Positions 25,471 to 34,100 of a stretch of DNA of 64,000 bases are shown piece by piece (the stretch's first letter is position 1; every line of letters starts with the position of its first letter). The stretch spans positions 62,001-126,000 of the forward strand of contig JAXQGB010000015.1 in the NCBI GenBank assembly GCA_034331105.1, read 5' to 3'. Position numbers and translations under genes: made by a program. The stretch comes from Caenicola sp034331105. GTDB taxonomy: Bacteria; Synergistota; Synergistia; Synergistales; Synergistaceae. The notes beneath the pieces were generated by a model, which was not told the DNA's origin, ran no database searches, and was given only the letters and a program-made list of their open reading frames with translations.

Positions 25471-25860
25471 ATGGCAAGGAATGCGTTCACAGCAAAAAAC
25501 GGAGTCACTGTGGGGCCTTATTCTCATGCGGTCGAATCAGGGGAATTTGTCTTCCTCTCAGGACAGACACCCGTTGATCCAACAACAGGGAAAATGGTGC
25601 AAGGCGATATTGCCGCTCAGACAAAGCAGTGCTTTAAAAACCTTTTCAGCGTTTTAGAGTGTGCCGGACTAACGTCAGATGATGTCGTAAAGGTCAATGT
25701 GTTTTTAACAAGCATGAGTTATTTCCAGGAGATGAACTCCGTATACTCAGAACACTTTTCTGCCCCTTATCCAGCAAGGAGCACCGTCGCAGTTGTCGAA
25801 CTGCCTCTTGGCGCATCAATAGAAATTGAATTGATCGCGAGAAAACAGAAAGCAAACTGA
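25471..25860 (+). CDS. ridA: RidA-family enamine/imine deaminase
   Basis: 129-aa YjgF/YER057c/UK114 protein. The active-site arginine lies in YPARSTVAVVELP near residue 107, and the N-terminal VGPYSHAV and LSGQTPVDP motifs are present. RidA hydrolyses reactive 2-aminoacrylate-type enamines made by PLP enzymes. The start follows GAGGAGG. The VOC gene begins 1 nt after its stop, so the two form an operon. Confidence 0.92.
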   Translation: MARNAFTAKNGVTVGPYSHAVESGEFVFLSGQTPVDPTTGKMVQGDIAAQTKQCFKNLFSVLECAGLTSDDVVKVNVFLTSMSYFQEMNSVYSEHFSAPYPARSTVAVVELPLGASIEIELIARKQKAN

Positions 25861-25861
25861 C

Positions 25862-26308
25862 ATGACTCGTTACGTACACACCAATATAATTGCTAAAGAC
25901 GCCGAAAAACTGATCGATTTTTATAAGAAAGTTTTTGGATGCAGAAGCATAGGAGAGAAAAGAGACCTTAGGGGTGAATGGCTGGATAAAGTCACAGGAC
26001 TGACAACTGCCCATATCATCGGGGAACATCTGGTTCTGCCCGGATATGACAAGGACCATCCAACACTGGAAATTTTCTCCTACGACCGGATGGAAGGCGA
26101 ACTTAGCCATAAGATCAACCAATACGGGATCGCACACCTCGCTTTTGAAGTCGACAACGTTCGTGAAACTCTTGATAAACTGCTTCAGAACGGGGGCAGT
26201 ATGGTTGGCGAAGTCGTCAGCGCTGATTATCCGGACGGACGCAAAGCAACTTTTGTCTACGCCGCTGACATTGAAGGAAACATAGTTGAACTTCAGAGTT
26301 GGAGCTGA
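25862..26308 (+). CDS. VOC-family (glyoxalase-fold) protein
   Basis: 148-aa protein with two beta-alpha-beta-beta-beta modules: MTRYVHTNIIAKDAEKLIDF and IAHLAFEVDNVRETLDKL. Candidate metal ligands are His6, a Glu in HPTLEIFSY, His in GIAHLAF and Glu in GNIVELQ. The substrate is unknown. It is coupled to ridA, which suggests detoxification of reactive carbonyl or enamine metabolites. Confidence 0.83.
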   Translation: MTRYVHTNIIAKDAEKLIDFYKKVFGCRSIGEKRDLRGEWLDKVTGLTTAHIIGEHLVLPGYDKDHPTLEIFSYDRMEGELSHKINQYGIAHLAFEVDNVRETLDKLLQNGGSMVGEVVSADYPDGRKATFVYAADIEGNIVELQSWS

Positions 26309-26615
26309 AATATACCCTGACTACAAATAACGCTAAAAGATGCTAACGCAAATTATACAACAGTTGGCTTGGAGTATCTTGAGCAACTGCTGAAGTTACC
26401 GTTTACGTTATGTCTGATCTTGATGAATATTAAGGGGTAAATGACGGATCTTGAAAATGAGCTCAAAGAAACTTTTGTCTATACATCTGACATATGCTCT
26501 GTATCTGCTCAGATTTTACCGTTTCGACCCTAAAGAAATTTTTATATTGACACAATGTTCTTATTAAGATATGATACTATTTAGTATTTATTGTAAATAA
26601 GGGAATGGTTCTATT
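26309..26615. other. Intergenic stretch with promoter and a doubtful small ORF
   Basis: A 30-codon ORF (26441-26533, + strand, beginning MTDLENELKE) has AAGGGG only 3 nt upstream and no recognised family. The only convincing element is the promoter at 26547-26575. Confidence 0.4.
26547..26575 (+). promoter_or_regulatory. Promoter of the Fur/PerR-type gene
   Basis: TTGACA (26547-26552), 17-nt spacer, TATGAT (26570-26575). The following TATTTAGTATTTATTGTAAATAA region is AT-rich with a partial dyad and could hold an autoregulatory Fur-type site. Confidence 0.65.
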
Positions 26616-27047
26616 ATGAATAATCGTCACACCCTACAGCGTACTTTGATTCTTGAAGCAGTAAAAGAGTTGCACTGCCATGCAACCGCTGATGATGTCT
26701 ATGATTTGATAGTGACGAAACACCCAAATATCAGCAGAGGAACGGTATATAGAAATCTAAACCTGCTTTCTGATATAGGCGAGATCCGCAAAGTGGAAAT
26801 TCCGAGCGGAGCTGACCGTTTTGACCACGAGTGCCAGGCTCATTATCATGCGAGATGCATAAAGTGCAACAGAGTCTTCAATGTGGAAATGGAGTTTATA
26901 TCGGATTTACAAAAGAACATAAAGAATACTTATGGATTTGAATTTACCGGTCATGATTTGATTTTCAAAGGTATCTGCCTTGAGTGCAGTACACGGAAGG
27001 AATCGAATAACAAAACTGAAAGTTACGAAAAACGGGACACAAAATAA
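26616..27047 (+). CDS. Fur-family regulator, PerR-like
   Basis: 143-aa Fur superfamily repressor. The winged helix contains HATADDVYDLI and SRGTVYRNLNLLSDIGEIRKV. The structural zinc site is formed by CIKC and CLEC. The sensing-metal histidines are in DHECQAHYHARC, the layout of PerR. Neighbouring redox genes (peroxiredoxin, pirin) fit a PerR role; Fur or Zur activity cannot be excluded. A promoter with a possible own operator lies 40 nt upstream. Confidence 0.88.
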   Translation: MNNRHTLQRTLILEAVKELHCHATADDVYDLIVTKHPNISRGTVYRNLNLLSDIGEIRKVEIPSGADRFDHECQAHYHARCIKCNRVFNVEMEFISDLQKNIKNTYGFEFTGHDLIFKGICLECSTRKESNNKTESYEKRDTK

Positions 27048-27241
27048 TTTGGGAGGCTGATATAGAGGATAGTAAATGTTAATAAGTATTTTCGTAATTT
27101 ACTTCTGTCAAGAAAAATAGAGCTTATAGCTGAACTCAGCGGTATTTTATCATTTGCACAGGCAATCCCGGAAACTTAACTATGTGCTTATGTGGAAGCA
27201 TAGGAACACCCGGTAAAGATATTAATATGAGGAGGATAATT

Positions 27242-27805
27242 ATGAGAAGTTTTATGACATTGGATCTGCAATATGCGCACAGGTTCTACGGGTTCAAAGG
27301 TGAAGCACAGTATCTGCACGGGCATACGGGAATACTGACGATCGAAGTTGAGGATTCCGTCAATATGGGAGTCAATATGGTATTCCCTTGTGGTGAAATT
27401 AAGAAGACGGCTTGGGAAGTATTACAGAACTTTGACCATGCGCTTATTTTAAGGGAAGACGACCCGTTGCTCCCCGCGATCCTCGGAGTTTACGAAGCAC
27501 AGGGGATCAGGAACGGCGCACCGACCAATATGCAGAAAGGTCCGGCTTTCAAGACCGAACTTGCAACAGCATTTCCTGAATGTCGACTCGTTGTTACTAA
27601 AGAAACAATGACCGTCGAAGGTATGATCAAAATAGTTTACGATTTACTGAAAGACAAGCTTAACATCGCTAAAATCACCTTTACAAGCGGCATGAACGGT
27701 GCGACAGAAGAATACATACCCAAAAATGCTATAGACCGTTGCCCGTTGTGCGGCATTGCGTTAAACGAAAACGGCGCCTGCTCCAAATGTGGGTACAAAA
27801 AGTAA
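27242..27805 (+). CDS. QueD/6-pyruvoyl-tetrahydropterin synthase-like protein with zinc ribbon
   Basis: 187-aa protein. The zinc histidines of the PTPS/QueD fold are present in YAHRFYGF and YLHGHTG, as is FDHALIL. The catalytic cysteine normally found a few residues before LHGH is missing (GEAQYLHGH). A C-terminal zinc ribbon CPLCGIALNENGACSKCG is added at about residues 166-183. A preQ0-pathway role is therefore doubtful. ATG 27242 follows GAGGAGGATAATT; a longer in-frame start at 27182 lacks such a site. It lies 194 nt after the Fur-type gene. Confidence 0.75.
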   Translation: MRSFMTLDLQYAHRFYGFKGEAQYLHGHTGILTIEVEDSVNMGVNMVFPCGEIKKTAWEVLQNFDHALILREDDPLLPAILGVYEAQGIRNGAPTNMQKGPAFKTELATAFPECRLVVTKETMTVEGMIKIVYDLLKDKLNIAKITFTSGMNGATEEYIPKNAIDRCPLCGIALNENGACSKCGYKK

Positions 27806-28128
27806 TATAATTTGATGTTCACTGCAATTTTTGTGAACTGAACCGAAATGAGGCACTCTATGCATATCCTGCACAGAGTGCCTCATTTTATCAGTCAATG
27901 AGGGAAACATCATAGAGCTGCAGATCTGGTGCCGTAAATTTCCCGGACTTATTCAGTTAGGATCGGTTTACTTGCTATAGGTTTATAAATAATGTAACAT
28001 TGTTAACGCTCATCAATATGTTTCAGATCTCCTTTCTCCAATAACAAAACCGGAACGGCCGCAAACCAAATTTTTTTCTGTAATATATTTTTGGATACAT
28101 CACTTTATGTTAAGTGGGGATCTTTATT
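27806..28128. other. Intergenic stretch, terminator only
   Basis: The 323 bases hold the terminator at 27846-27890 and AT-rich sequence; I see no gene. Confidence 0.6.
27846..27890 (+). terminator. Rho-independent terminator
   Basis: Perfect arms AAATGAGGCACTCT (27846-27859) and AGAGTGCCTCATTT (27875-27888), running into TTAT. The A/T-rich ends make it bidirectional. Confidence 0.85.
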
Positions 28129-29904
28129 ATGAATAATATATACAGAGATGCAATAGAAAACAGCGAATGCGCCTTTGCCTATCATGAAGCGGTTTTTGAT
28201 GATAAGGGGTCTATGGTAGATTATATTTTTTTGGATGTAAATAAAGCGTTTGAAGAGATCACCGGGCTAAAAAGAGAAAATATAATAAACAAAAGATTTG
28301 TCAGGGACATCATTGGCGACAAAGACCTTGGTATTCGCTGGGCAAAGATATATGAAAAAGTAATTTCAGAAAATAGTATTTTAGAATTTGAAGAGTACTC
28401 CGAAGAGAACAGAAAGTACTTCTCTGTAAAAGCATTTTCACCCGAAAATAATCGTTTTGTCTCTCTTGTCGGAGATAAGACACTTGAAAAAAAATTGCAG
28501 GAAATAGTCCGGTATTTTATAGACAACATAGGATATAACAACGACCATGAAAGTATAACCGGATTTGCATGCGACATTTCCGGAGCTGACTATGCGGCAT
28601 TTAACCTCTTTGATAAAAACGGACTTGACTTTACAACAGTCGCTGTCCAGGGTGTCACGAATAAATTCAAAAAATTGTCCAAATTCCTGGGGTTTGAGAT
28701 GGTGGGCAAAAGGTGGCCATACGATCCGATAAAGGAAGAAAAGACAAAAGGGCAGGAAATAACCATTTTTGACTCTTTGCACGATCTTACCGGGAGCAAA
28801 ATATCCAAAGAGATCACGCTGAGGCTTGAAAAAGTATTTAAAATAGGGATAGTGGCAGTTGCAAAGATAAGAAAAGACGGGAAAGATCTGGGAGATTTTA
28901 CCCTGATATTCAAGAAGGGCAACTGCTTTAAAAACGAGGAACTATTTTTGCTGTACCTCTCTCAGTTGGGTCTTTTCCTCGAAAAAAACAGACTTGCCTC
29001 TGAATTGAACGCAAGCCAAAAAATGTTTTACACCCTGGCAGAGTTCGCTCCTGTAGGTTTCCTCTCCTGCAACACAAAAGGATCTATTACATACGCAAAC
29101 AAGCGCCTCATAGAACTGATGGGGTCTCCGTCTTATGAAACAACGAAAAATATTAACCTGATTGACTTCGTAAGTCTCCGGGAATGTGGTTTTTCGGAAA
29201 AACTTGAAGAGTGTATGACACAGGACAAAATAATTGAATATGAATTTGCATACAAAAGCTTATGGGGGAAATTCAACTGGCTTAAGGCATATTTCACACC
29301 GATAAAGGAAAATTATCTCGTCACCGGCTCAAACATTATATTAGATGACATAACCGAAAAAAAGAAAAGCGAATATGACCTTAAAGAGAAGGTATTCAGA
29401 GATCCCCTGACAAAGGCGTATAACCGCCATGCTTTGGATAATAAACTGCCCGACAGACTGAACGAAGTGAAATTAAGAGGACTGACAAGCTGCATTGCAA
29501 TAGTGGACATAGATAATTTTAAGGATATCAACGATAACTTCGGACATAAGGCTGGAGACGGTGTCCTCAAATATCTTGCCACAAGAGTCAAGAAGGAACT
29601 TCGTGAGGATGACCTGCTTATAAGGACCGGAGGAGACGAATTTCTTATTTATCTCCACGATATAAGAGAAGAGAAAAATGCCTCGAATTTCATAAAGAGG
29701 ATATTTGATAAGATCACCGGCAGTTACAGGCTAATGGACGAGAACGGCGAACCATACAAAATATATGTCAACTGCAGCATTGGCGCCTCATTCTTCCCGA
29801 AGGACGGAAACAGTGTTGAGACACTCATGGCAAAGGCTGACAAGGTCCTCTACAAAGTCAAGAACAGCGGAAAGTCAAATTACTTGATCGAGTTGTCGGA
29901 TTGA
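28129..29904 (+). CDS. PAS-GGDEF diguanylate cyclase
   Basis: 591-aa cytoplasmic signalling protein making c-di-GMP. An N-terminal PAS-like domain spans about residues 5-120 (FLDVNKAFEEITGLKRENII), then a GAF-like region to about 290, a second PAS at about 300-415 (APVGFLSCNTKGSITYANKR) and a GGDEF domain at about 430-590. The active site reads RTGGDEF and the metal-binding segment is VDIDNFKDINDNFGH. The product-inhibition I-site REDD lies 5 residues before GGDEF. No transmembrane segment is seen. ATG 28129 follows GGGGA. Confidence 0.87.
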   Translation: MNNIYRDAIENSECAFAYHEAVFDDKGSMVDYIFLDVNKAFEEITGLKRENIINKRFVRDIIGDKDLGIRWAKIYEKVISENSILEFEEYSEENRKYFSVKAFSPENNRFVSLVGDKTLEKKLQEIVRYFIDNIGYNNDHESITGFACDISGADYAAFNLFDKNGLDFTTVAVQGVTNKFKKLSKFLGFEMVGKRWPYDPIKEEKTKGQEITIFDSLHDLTGSKISKEITLRLEKVFKIGIVAVAKIRKDGKDLGDFTLIFKKGNCFKNEELFLLYLSQLGLFLEKNRLASELNASQKMFYTLAEFAPVGFLSCNTKGSITYANKRLIELMGSPSYETTKNINLIDFVSLRECGFSEKLEECMTQDKIIEYEFAYKSLWGKFNWLKAYFTPIKENYLVTGSNIILDDITEKKKSEYDLKEKVFRDPLTKAYNRHALDNKLPDRLNEVKLRGLTSCIAIVDIDNFKDINDNFGHKAGDGVLKYLATRVKKELREDDLLIRTGGDEFLIYLHDIREEKNASNFIKRIFDKITGSYRLMDENGEPYKIYVNCSIGASFFPKDGNSVETLMAKADKVLYKVKNSGKSNYLIELSD

Positions 29905-30247
29905 TCGGTCATACTTCGAAGTCTGTCTGAACATCCCTTCTACAAAAGTGCTTAAGAACTATTATTTCAAATTCAGACTCCATTACAAATAACTTAATAT
30001 CCCCAAAATAATACACTACTTTTATATCCCTTTTTTCCTAATAGTGCTGTACAACTCTTAATTTTTGTGATAGTCTTTGGCAATTTTAAGGGATTTTCAG
30101 CCATTTCCCAGATTTTTATCTTTCGTCCCAATATCCTGCCGAAAACACAAAAGGGCCGAAAAGAAGAAAACGATCTGGCTTAGTTTAAGAAAAGAGTCTG
30201 CTGCAGATCAGCAGTTTATTTGTATATCACTGTAGGGGGTAATTCTC
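29905..30247. other. Intergenic stretch before dapA
   Basis: No gene in 343 bases. A short inverted repeat CTGCTG-CAGAT-CAGCAG followed by TTTATTT lies near 30199-30222. I found no lysine riboswitch fold. Confidence 0.5.
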
Positions 30248-31138
30248 ATGTCAAAGAAAATTATTTTTACCGGGATCGCCACAGCGCTTATCACGCCTTT
30301 TAAAGGACAGGCAATAGATTTTGATAAATTTGGCCGTCTTATCGACTGGCAGATCAAAGAGGGTATAGACGCACTCCTGGTATGCGGCACAACAGGAGAA
30401 TGCTCTACTATGTCTGATGACGAGCATAAGAGCGTGATCGATTTTGCAGTAGGTCATGTCAACCACAGAGTTCCTGTAATAACAGGCACCGGAAGCAACG
30501 ATACAGCCTATGCCATTTCACTGACACGCTTTGCCGGTGAAGCCGGTGCTGACGCATCCCTTTCGGTGACCCCTTATTACAACAAGACAACACAGAAGGG
30601 GCTTGTCCGCCACTTCAGCGCAATTGCTGACGCGAGCTCTATTCCTCTCATTGTCTACAACGTACCCTCAAGGACCGGGGTCGCGATCGAACCTGAGACA
30701 TATGTGGAGCTTGCTAAGCATGAACGTATCGTTGCAATAAAGGAAGCAAACAGCAATATAGACAAGATCGTAGATACAATGTCCAGGCTAAACGGAGACC
30801 TGACGCTCTATTCCGGAAACGACGGCGAGATCGTTCCTCTGATGGCTGTTGGGGCAATGGGCTGCATATCTGTCCTTTCCAATATCCTTCCGGCACAGAC
30901 GGGGGAGATATGCAAGAGGTTCTTTGCCGGTGACATAAAGGGCGCTGCAGCGCTTCAGTTCCGTTACCGGCCTCTCATAGACGCGATTTTCAGCGAAGTC
31001 AACCCTATTCCTGTCAAAGCAGCTATGGCGGCTATGGGTTTCTGCAAGCCTGATATCCGCATGCCTCTTACGGAAATGGACGAGGTCAAGTTCAACAAAA
31101 TGATAGATCTCATGAGAGCCGAGGGGATATCAGTATGA
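30248..31138 (+). CDS. dapA: 4-hydroxy-tetrahydrodipicolinate synthase
   Basis: 296-aa class I aldolase that condenses pyruvate with aspartate semialdehyde in lysine/diaminopimelate synthesis. Motifs are CGTTGECSTMSDDEH, VTPYYNKTTQKGL, and the tyrosine in PLIVYNVPSRTG; the Schiff-base lysine is in IVAIKEANSN near residue 161. ATG 30248 follows AGGGGG. It overlaps dapB by 4 nt. Confidence 0.95.
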   Translation: MSKKIIFTGIATALITPFKGQAIDFDKFGRLIDWQIKEGIDALLVCGTTGECSTMSDDEHKSVIDFAVGHVNHRVPVITGTGSNDTAYAISLTRFAGEAGADASLSVTPYYNKTTQKGLVRHFSAIADASSIPLIVYNVPSRTGVAIEPETYVELAKHERIVAIKEANSNIDKIVDTMSRLNGDLTLYSGNDGEIVPLMAVGAMGCISVLSNILPAQTGEICKRFFAGDIKGAAALQFRYRPLIDAIFSEVNPIPVKAAMAAMGFCKPDIRMPLTEMDEVKFNKMIDLMRAEGISV

Positions 31139-31875
31139 TGAGGGTAATTGTAAACGGAGCAAACGGAAAGATGGGCAGCGAGATCGTGTCCATGATACAA
31201 AAAGAGCCTGCAGACCTTGATGCCATTTTGGCGGCAGCAGTTGATGTAACAGGAGGCTGCCACGGCGTATTCTCCTCATTAGCAGAATACACCGGCCCGG
31301 CTGACGTTATTATTGACTTTACATTTCACACGACTGCTGAAGCATTGACTGAATATGCAATCACCCGGGGTCTGCCTGTGGTCATCGCGACTACGGGACA
31401 CACTCAGGAAGAGCTTGCTGTCATCAGAAGAGCTGCTCTAAAGATCCCTTTATTTCATGCATCCAACATGTCCATCGGCGTGGCGCTTCTCATCGAATTT
31501 GCCAAACAGGCGGCCCGTGCTTTCCCGAAAGCAGATATTGAAATAATTGAAAAACACCACAACCGTAAGAAGGATGCCCCAAGCGGGACTGCCATGACAC
31601 TCGCAGACGCGCTCACATCGGTCCGACCCGGTGCCGTCATCAAATGCGGCCGCAGCGGCTTCGAGAGGAGAGACCCGGACGATATAACAATCCACTCTCT
31701 GCGTATGGGTGATATCGTCGGAGATCATGAAGTTTGCATAACTACTGATACACAGCAGCTTTCTTTAAGACACGAGGCATTCAGCCGTAACCTCTTTGCA
31801 GAGGGAGCTATCTGCGCAGCAAAGTTCCTGCAGGGAAAACCTGCAGGATATTACGGAATGGAGGACATAATATGA
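31135..31875 (+). CDS. dapB: 4-hydroxy-tetrahydrodipicolinate reductase
   Basis: 246-aa NAD(P)H-dependent reductase. The nucleotide-binding loop is VNGANGKMGSEI, the substrate motif EKHHNRKKDAPSGTAM and the catalytic SNMSIGVAL segment are present. It overlaps both dapA and ddh by 4 nt each, so the three are translated as one unit. Confidence 0.95.
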   Translation: MMRVIVNGANGKMGSEIVSMIQKEPADLDAILAAAVDVTGGCHGVFSSLAEYTGPADVIIDFTFHTTAEALTEYAITRGLPVVIATTGHTQEELAVIRRAALKIPLFHASNMSIGVALLIEFAKQAARAFPKADIEIIEKHHNRKKDAPSGTAMTLADALTSVRPGAVIKCGRSGFERRDPDDITIHSLRMGDIVGDHEVCITTDTQQLSLRHEAFSRNLFAEGAICAAKFLQGKPAGYYGMEDII

Positions 31876-32867
31876 TGACAGAACCAATTCGCATAGCCAT
31901 TGCTGGTTACGGCAACATTGGCAAGGGCACCGAGTCAGCCATAATGCAAAATGAGGACATGGAACTGGTCGCAGTAGTCACTCGCAGAAACCCTTCCTCA
32001 CTTAAACTGATGACAGAGAACGCGGCTGTCATAGCGATGTCCGATATAGAGACACTGAAGGACAGGGTCGATGTAATGATCATATGCTGCGGAAGCGCAA
32101 CTGATCTGCCTGAGATGTCACCAAAACTTGCCGGCATGTTCAATATCATAGACAGCTTCGATACCCATCAGAACATACCAAAGCACTTCGAGGCAGTTGA
32201 CAATTCTGCCAAAGCAGGAGGGCATATTGCCCTCATCTCCGCGGGATGGGATCCGGGGTATTTTTCCCTTATGCGTCTTTACGCCCTATCAGTGCTGCCT
32301 GAGGGGCACGGATACACCTTCTGGGGTCCCGGGGTAAGCCAGGGACACTCAGATGCGATCCGCAGGATCCCCGGAGTGGTCAGTGCGACCCAATATACCG
32401 TCCCGGTGGAATGCAATGTCGGGGCAGTCCGTAATGGAGAATGCCCCAGCCTGACAGCGCGCGAAAAACATACAAGAGATTGTTATGTAGTGGTGGAAGA
32501 TGGCGCAGACAAAGAGAGCATAGAAAAAAAGATCAAAAACATGCCCAACTATTTTGCAGATTACGACACCAACGTAACATTTATTTCAACTGAAGAGATG
32601 CTCTCAGAACACTGCAAACTTCCTCACGGAGGATTTGTGATCCGGACCGGCCGGACAGGAGTCAACAGAGAGAATAAACATACCATAGAGTTCCGACTGG
32701 CGCTGGAATCAAACCCTGAATTCACTTCCAGCTTTCTGGTCGCATGTGCCAGAGCCGTACACAGACTCAGCAGCAGGGGCGAGACCGGATGCCGCACAGT
32801 CTTTGACCTTCCTCCGGCATTATTGTCTCCGCTTTCCCCGGAGCAGCTCAGATCGACGATACTATAG
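31872..32867 (+). CDS. ddh: meso-Diaminopimelate dehydrogenase
   Basis: 331-aa NADPH-dependent enzyme making meso-DAP from tetrahydrodipicolinate in one step. Motifs are IAIAGYGNIGKGTESAI, DSFDTHQNIPKHFEAVD, SAGWDPGYFSLMRLYA and GPGVSQGHSDAIRRIPGV. With dapA and dapB in one operon it gives the short dehydrogenase variant of lysine and peptidoglycan precursor synthesis, consistent with an m-DAP cell wall. Confidence 0.95.
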   Translation: MMTEPIRIAIAGYGNIGKGTESAIMQNEDMELVAVVTRRNPSSLKLMTENAAVIAMSDIETLKDRVDVMIICCGSATDLPEMSPKLAGMFNIIDSFDTHQNIPKHFEAVDNSAKAGGHIALISAGWDPGYFSLMRLYALSVLPEGHGYTFWGPGVSQGHSDAIRRIPGVVSATQYTVPVECNVGAVRNGECPSLTAREKHTRDCYVVVEDGADKESIEKKIKNMPNYFADYDTNVTFISTEEMLSEHCKLPHGGFVIRTGRTGVNRENKHTIEFRLALESNPEFTSSFLVACARAVHRLSSRGETGCRTVFDLPPALLSPLSPEQLRSTIL

Positions 32868-33210
32868 AAAGGACGGATCCCGGTCCTGGCCTGATCTGAA
32901 TAAACATTGACCTGTATATCCAACATCAAAAATATTATTTGAATTTGACCCTCGAGAAATCTTTATGTACGATAGATCGAGGGTTTTTCTTTGGTAAAAT
33001 AGGGAACTAATGACAAAATACAGATCAATAAAACAATTATATTTAGATTACTCTACGCTCTCCAGAATTTACCTCAAATTAACTTTTCTGTGACTAAAAT
33101 TTGTCATTTTTATTACCGTGAGTTACCATCTAAATTGTGAGTAAATTTTTCCAAACCAAAACAAGCGGTTTTTATTCTTACTGATATTGCCTAAAACGGA
33201 GGGACCATAA
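32868..33210. other. Intergenic stretch with terminator
   Basis: Holds the terminator at 32948-32990; the rest is AT-rich and shows no gene. Confidence 0.6.
32948..32990 (+). terminator. Terminator of dapA-dapB-ddh
   Basis: Perfect arms ACCCTCGA (32948-32955) and TCGAGGGT (32977-32984), followed by TTTTCTTT. Confidence 0.85.
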
Positions 33211-33861
33211 ATGAAAATAATTGCGTTCAACGGAAGCCCCAGAAAAAACTGGAACACCGCCGCACTTTTGAACAAATCCCTTGAAGGGGCGGCATCCAAA
33301 GGAGCCGAGACCGAACTGATCCATCTTTATGACTTAAACTATAAAGGATGCATAAGCTGTTTTGCATGCAAGACAAAAGATGGAATAAACTACGGCAGGT
33401 GTCCTATACAGGATGACCTGGCAGAAGTATTTAAAAAAGTGGAGCAGGCTGACGCCATTATTCTTGGGTCGCCGATATATTTCGGCAGGGTCAGCGGGGA
33501 AATGGCCTCTTTCCTTGACAGGCTTCTTTTTCAATATCTGGAATACAGCAACACCGGCAGATCCCTTTTCCCCGGAAAGATACATGCCGCTTTTATCTAC
33601 ACCATGAACGTAACAGAAGAAATGATGAAGACGACCGGTATGGACGTACCAATTAAGATCAACGAAATGGCTTTAAAAAGGATCTTTGGATCAACAGAAA
33701 CACTTCTAAGCTTTGATACCTGCCAGTTTAAGGATTATTCCAAGGTCGTCTCCACGATGTTCGATCCCGAGGCCAAGGCGAGAAGAAAAGAAGAGGTATT
33801 TCCCAAAGACTGCCAAAAAGCCTTTGATATGGGTGCAAGGTTCGCAGAAAAAGCGATCTGA
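33211..33861 (+). CDS. NADPH-dependent FMN reductase (flavodoxin fold)
   Basis: 216-aa flavodoxin-fold protein. The FMN phosphate loop is FNGSPRKNWNTAALL, and the cysteine-rich segment CISCFACKTKDGINYGRCP is typical of the iron-sulfur-flavoprotein-like FMN reductases of anaerobes. ILGSPIYFGRVSGEM is the second flavin loop. Three cysteines could hold a cluster or be redox active. The start follows GGAGGG. Role: flavin-based electron transfer or reductive detoxification; substrate not known. Confidence 0.85.
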   Translation: MKIIAFNGSPRKNWNTAALLNKSLEGAASKGAETELIHLYDLNYKGCISCFACKTKDGINYGRCPIQDDLAEVFKKVEQADAIILGSPIYFGRVSGEMASFLDRLLFQYLEYSNTGRSLFPGKIHAAFIYTMNVTEEMMKTTGMDVPIKINEMALKRIFGSTETLLSFDTCQFKDYSKVVSTMFDPEAKARRKEEVFPKDCQKAFDMGARFAEKAI

Positions 33862-33938
33862 TTTGGGGACTGGCTGTTCTTCCCTGACCCGTGAAAAAGA
33901 ATTTAACATATATTGCGCAAAAATCGATAAAGCTTTTA

Positions 33939-33966
33939 TTGACAACATAATGTTGTCAAATATTTA
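33939..33966 (+). promoter_or_regulatory. Palindromic operator overlapping a promoter
   Basis: Arms TTGACAACAT (33939-33948) and ATGTTGTCAA (33950-33959) form a perfect 21-bp palindrome around a single A. The left arm is also a consensus -35 (TTGACA), with TATTTA at 33961-33966 as a fair -10 at 16-nt spacing. It lies about 140 nt upstream of the SBP-GGDEF gene. A repressor bound here would block the promoter. Confidence 0.65.
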
Positions 33967-34100
33967 TCGGACGATAACGAAAGATATTATTTCTACGACA
34001 CACAAGTTGATCATGCTCGTTCAAAGTAAGAGGCAGTTTATTCCCGGAATCAAAAACTTCAGTTCTGTAAAGGATGCTGTCAAATATGAAAGAGTGTAAA

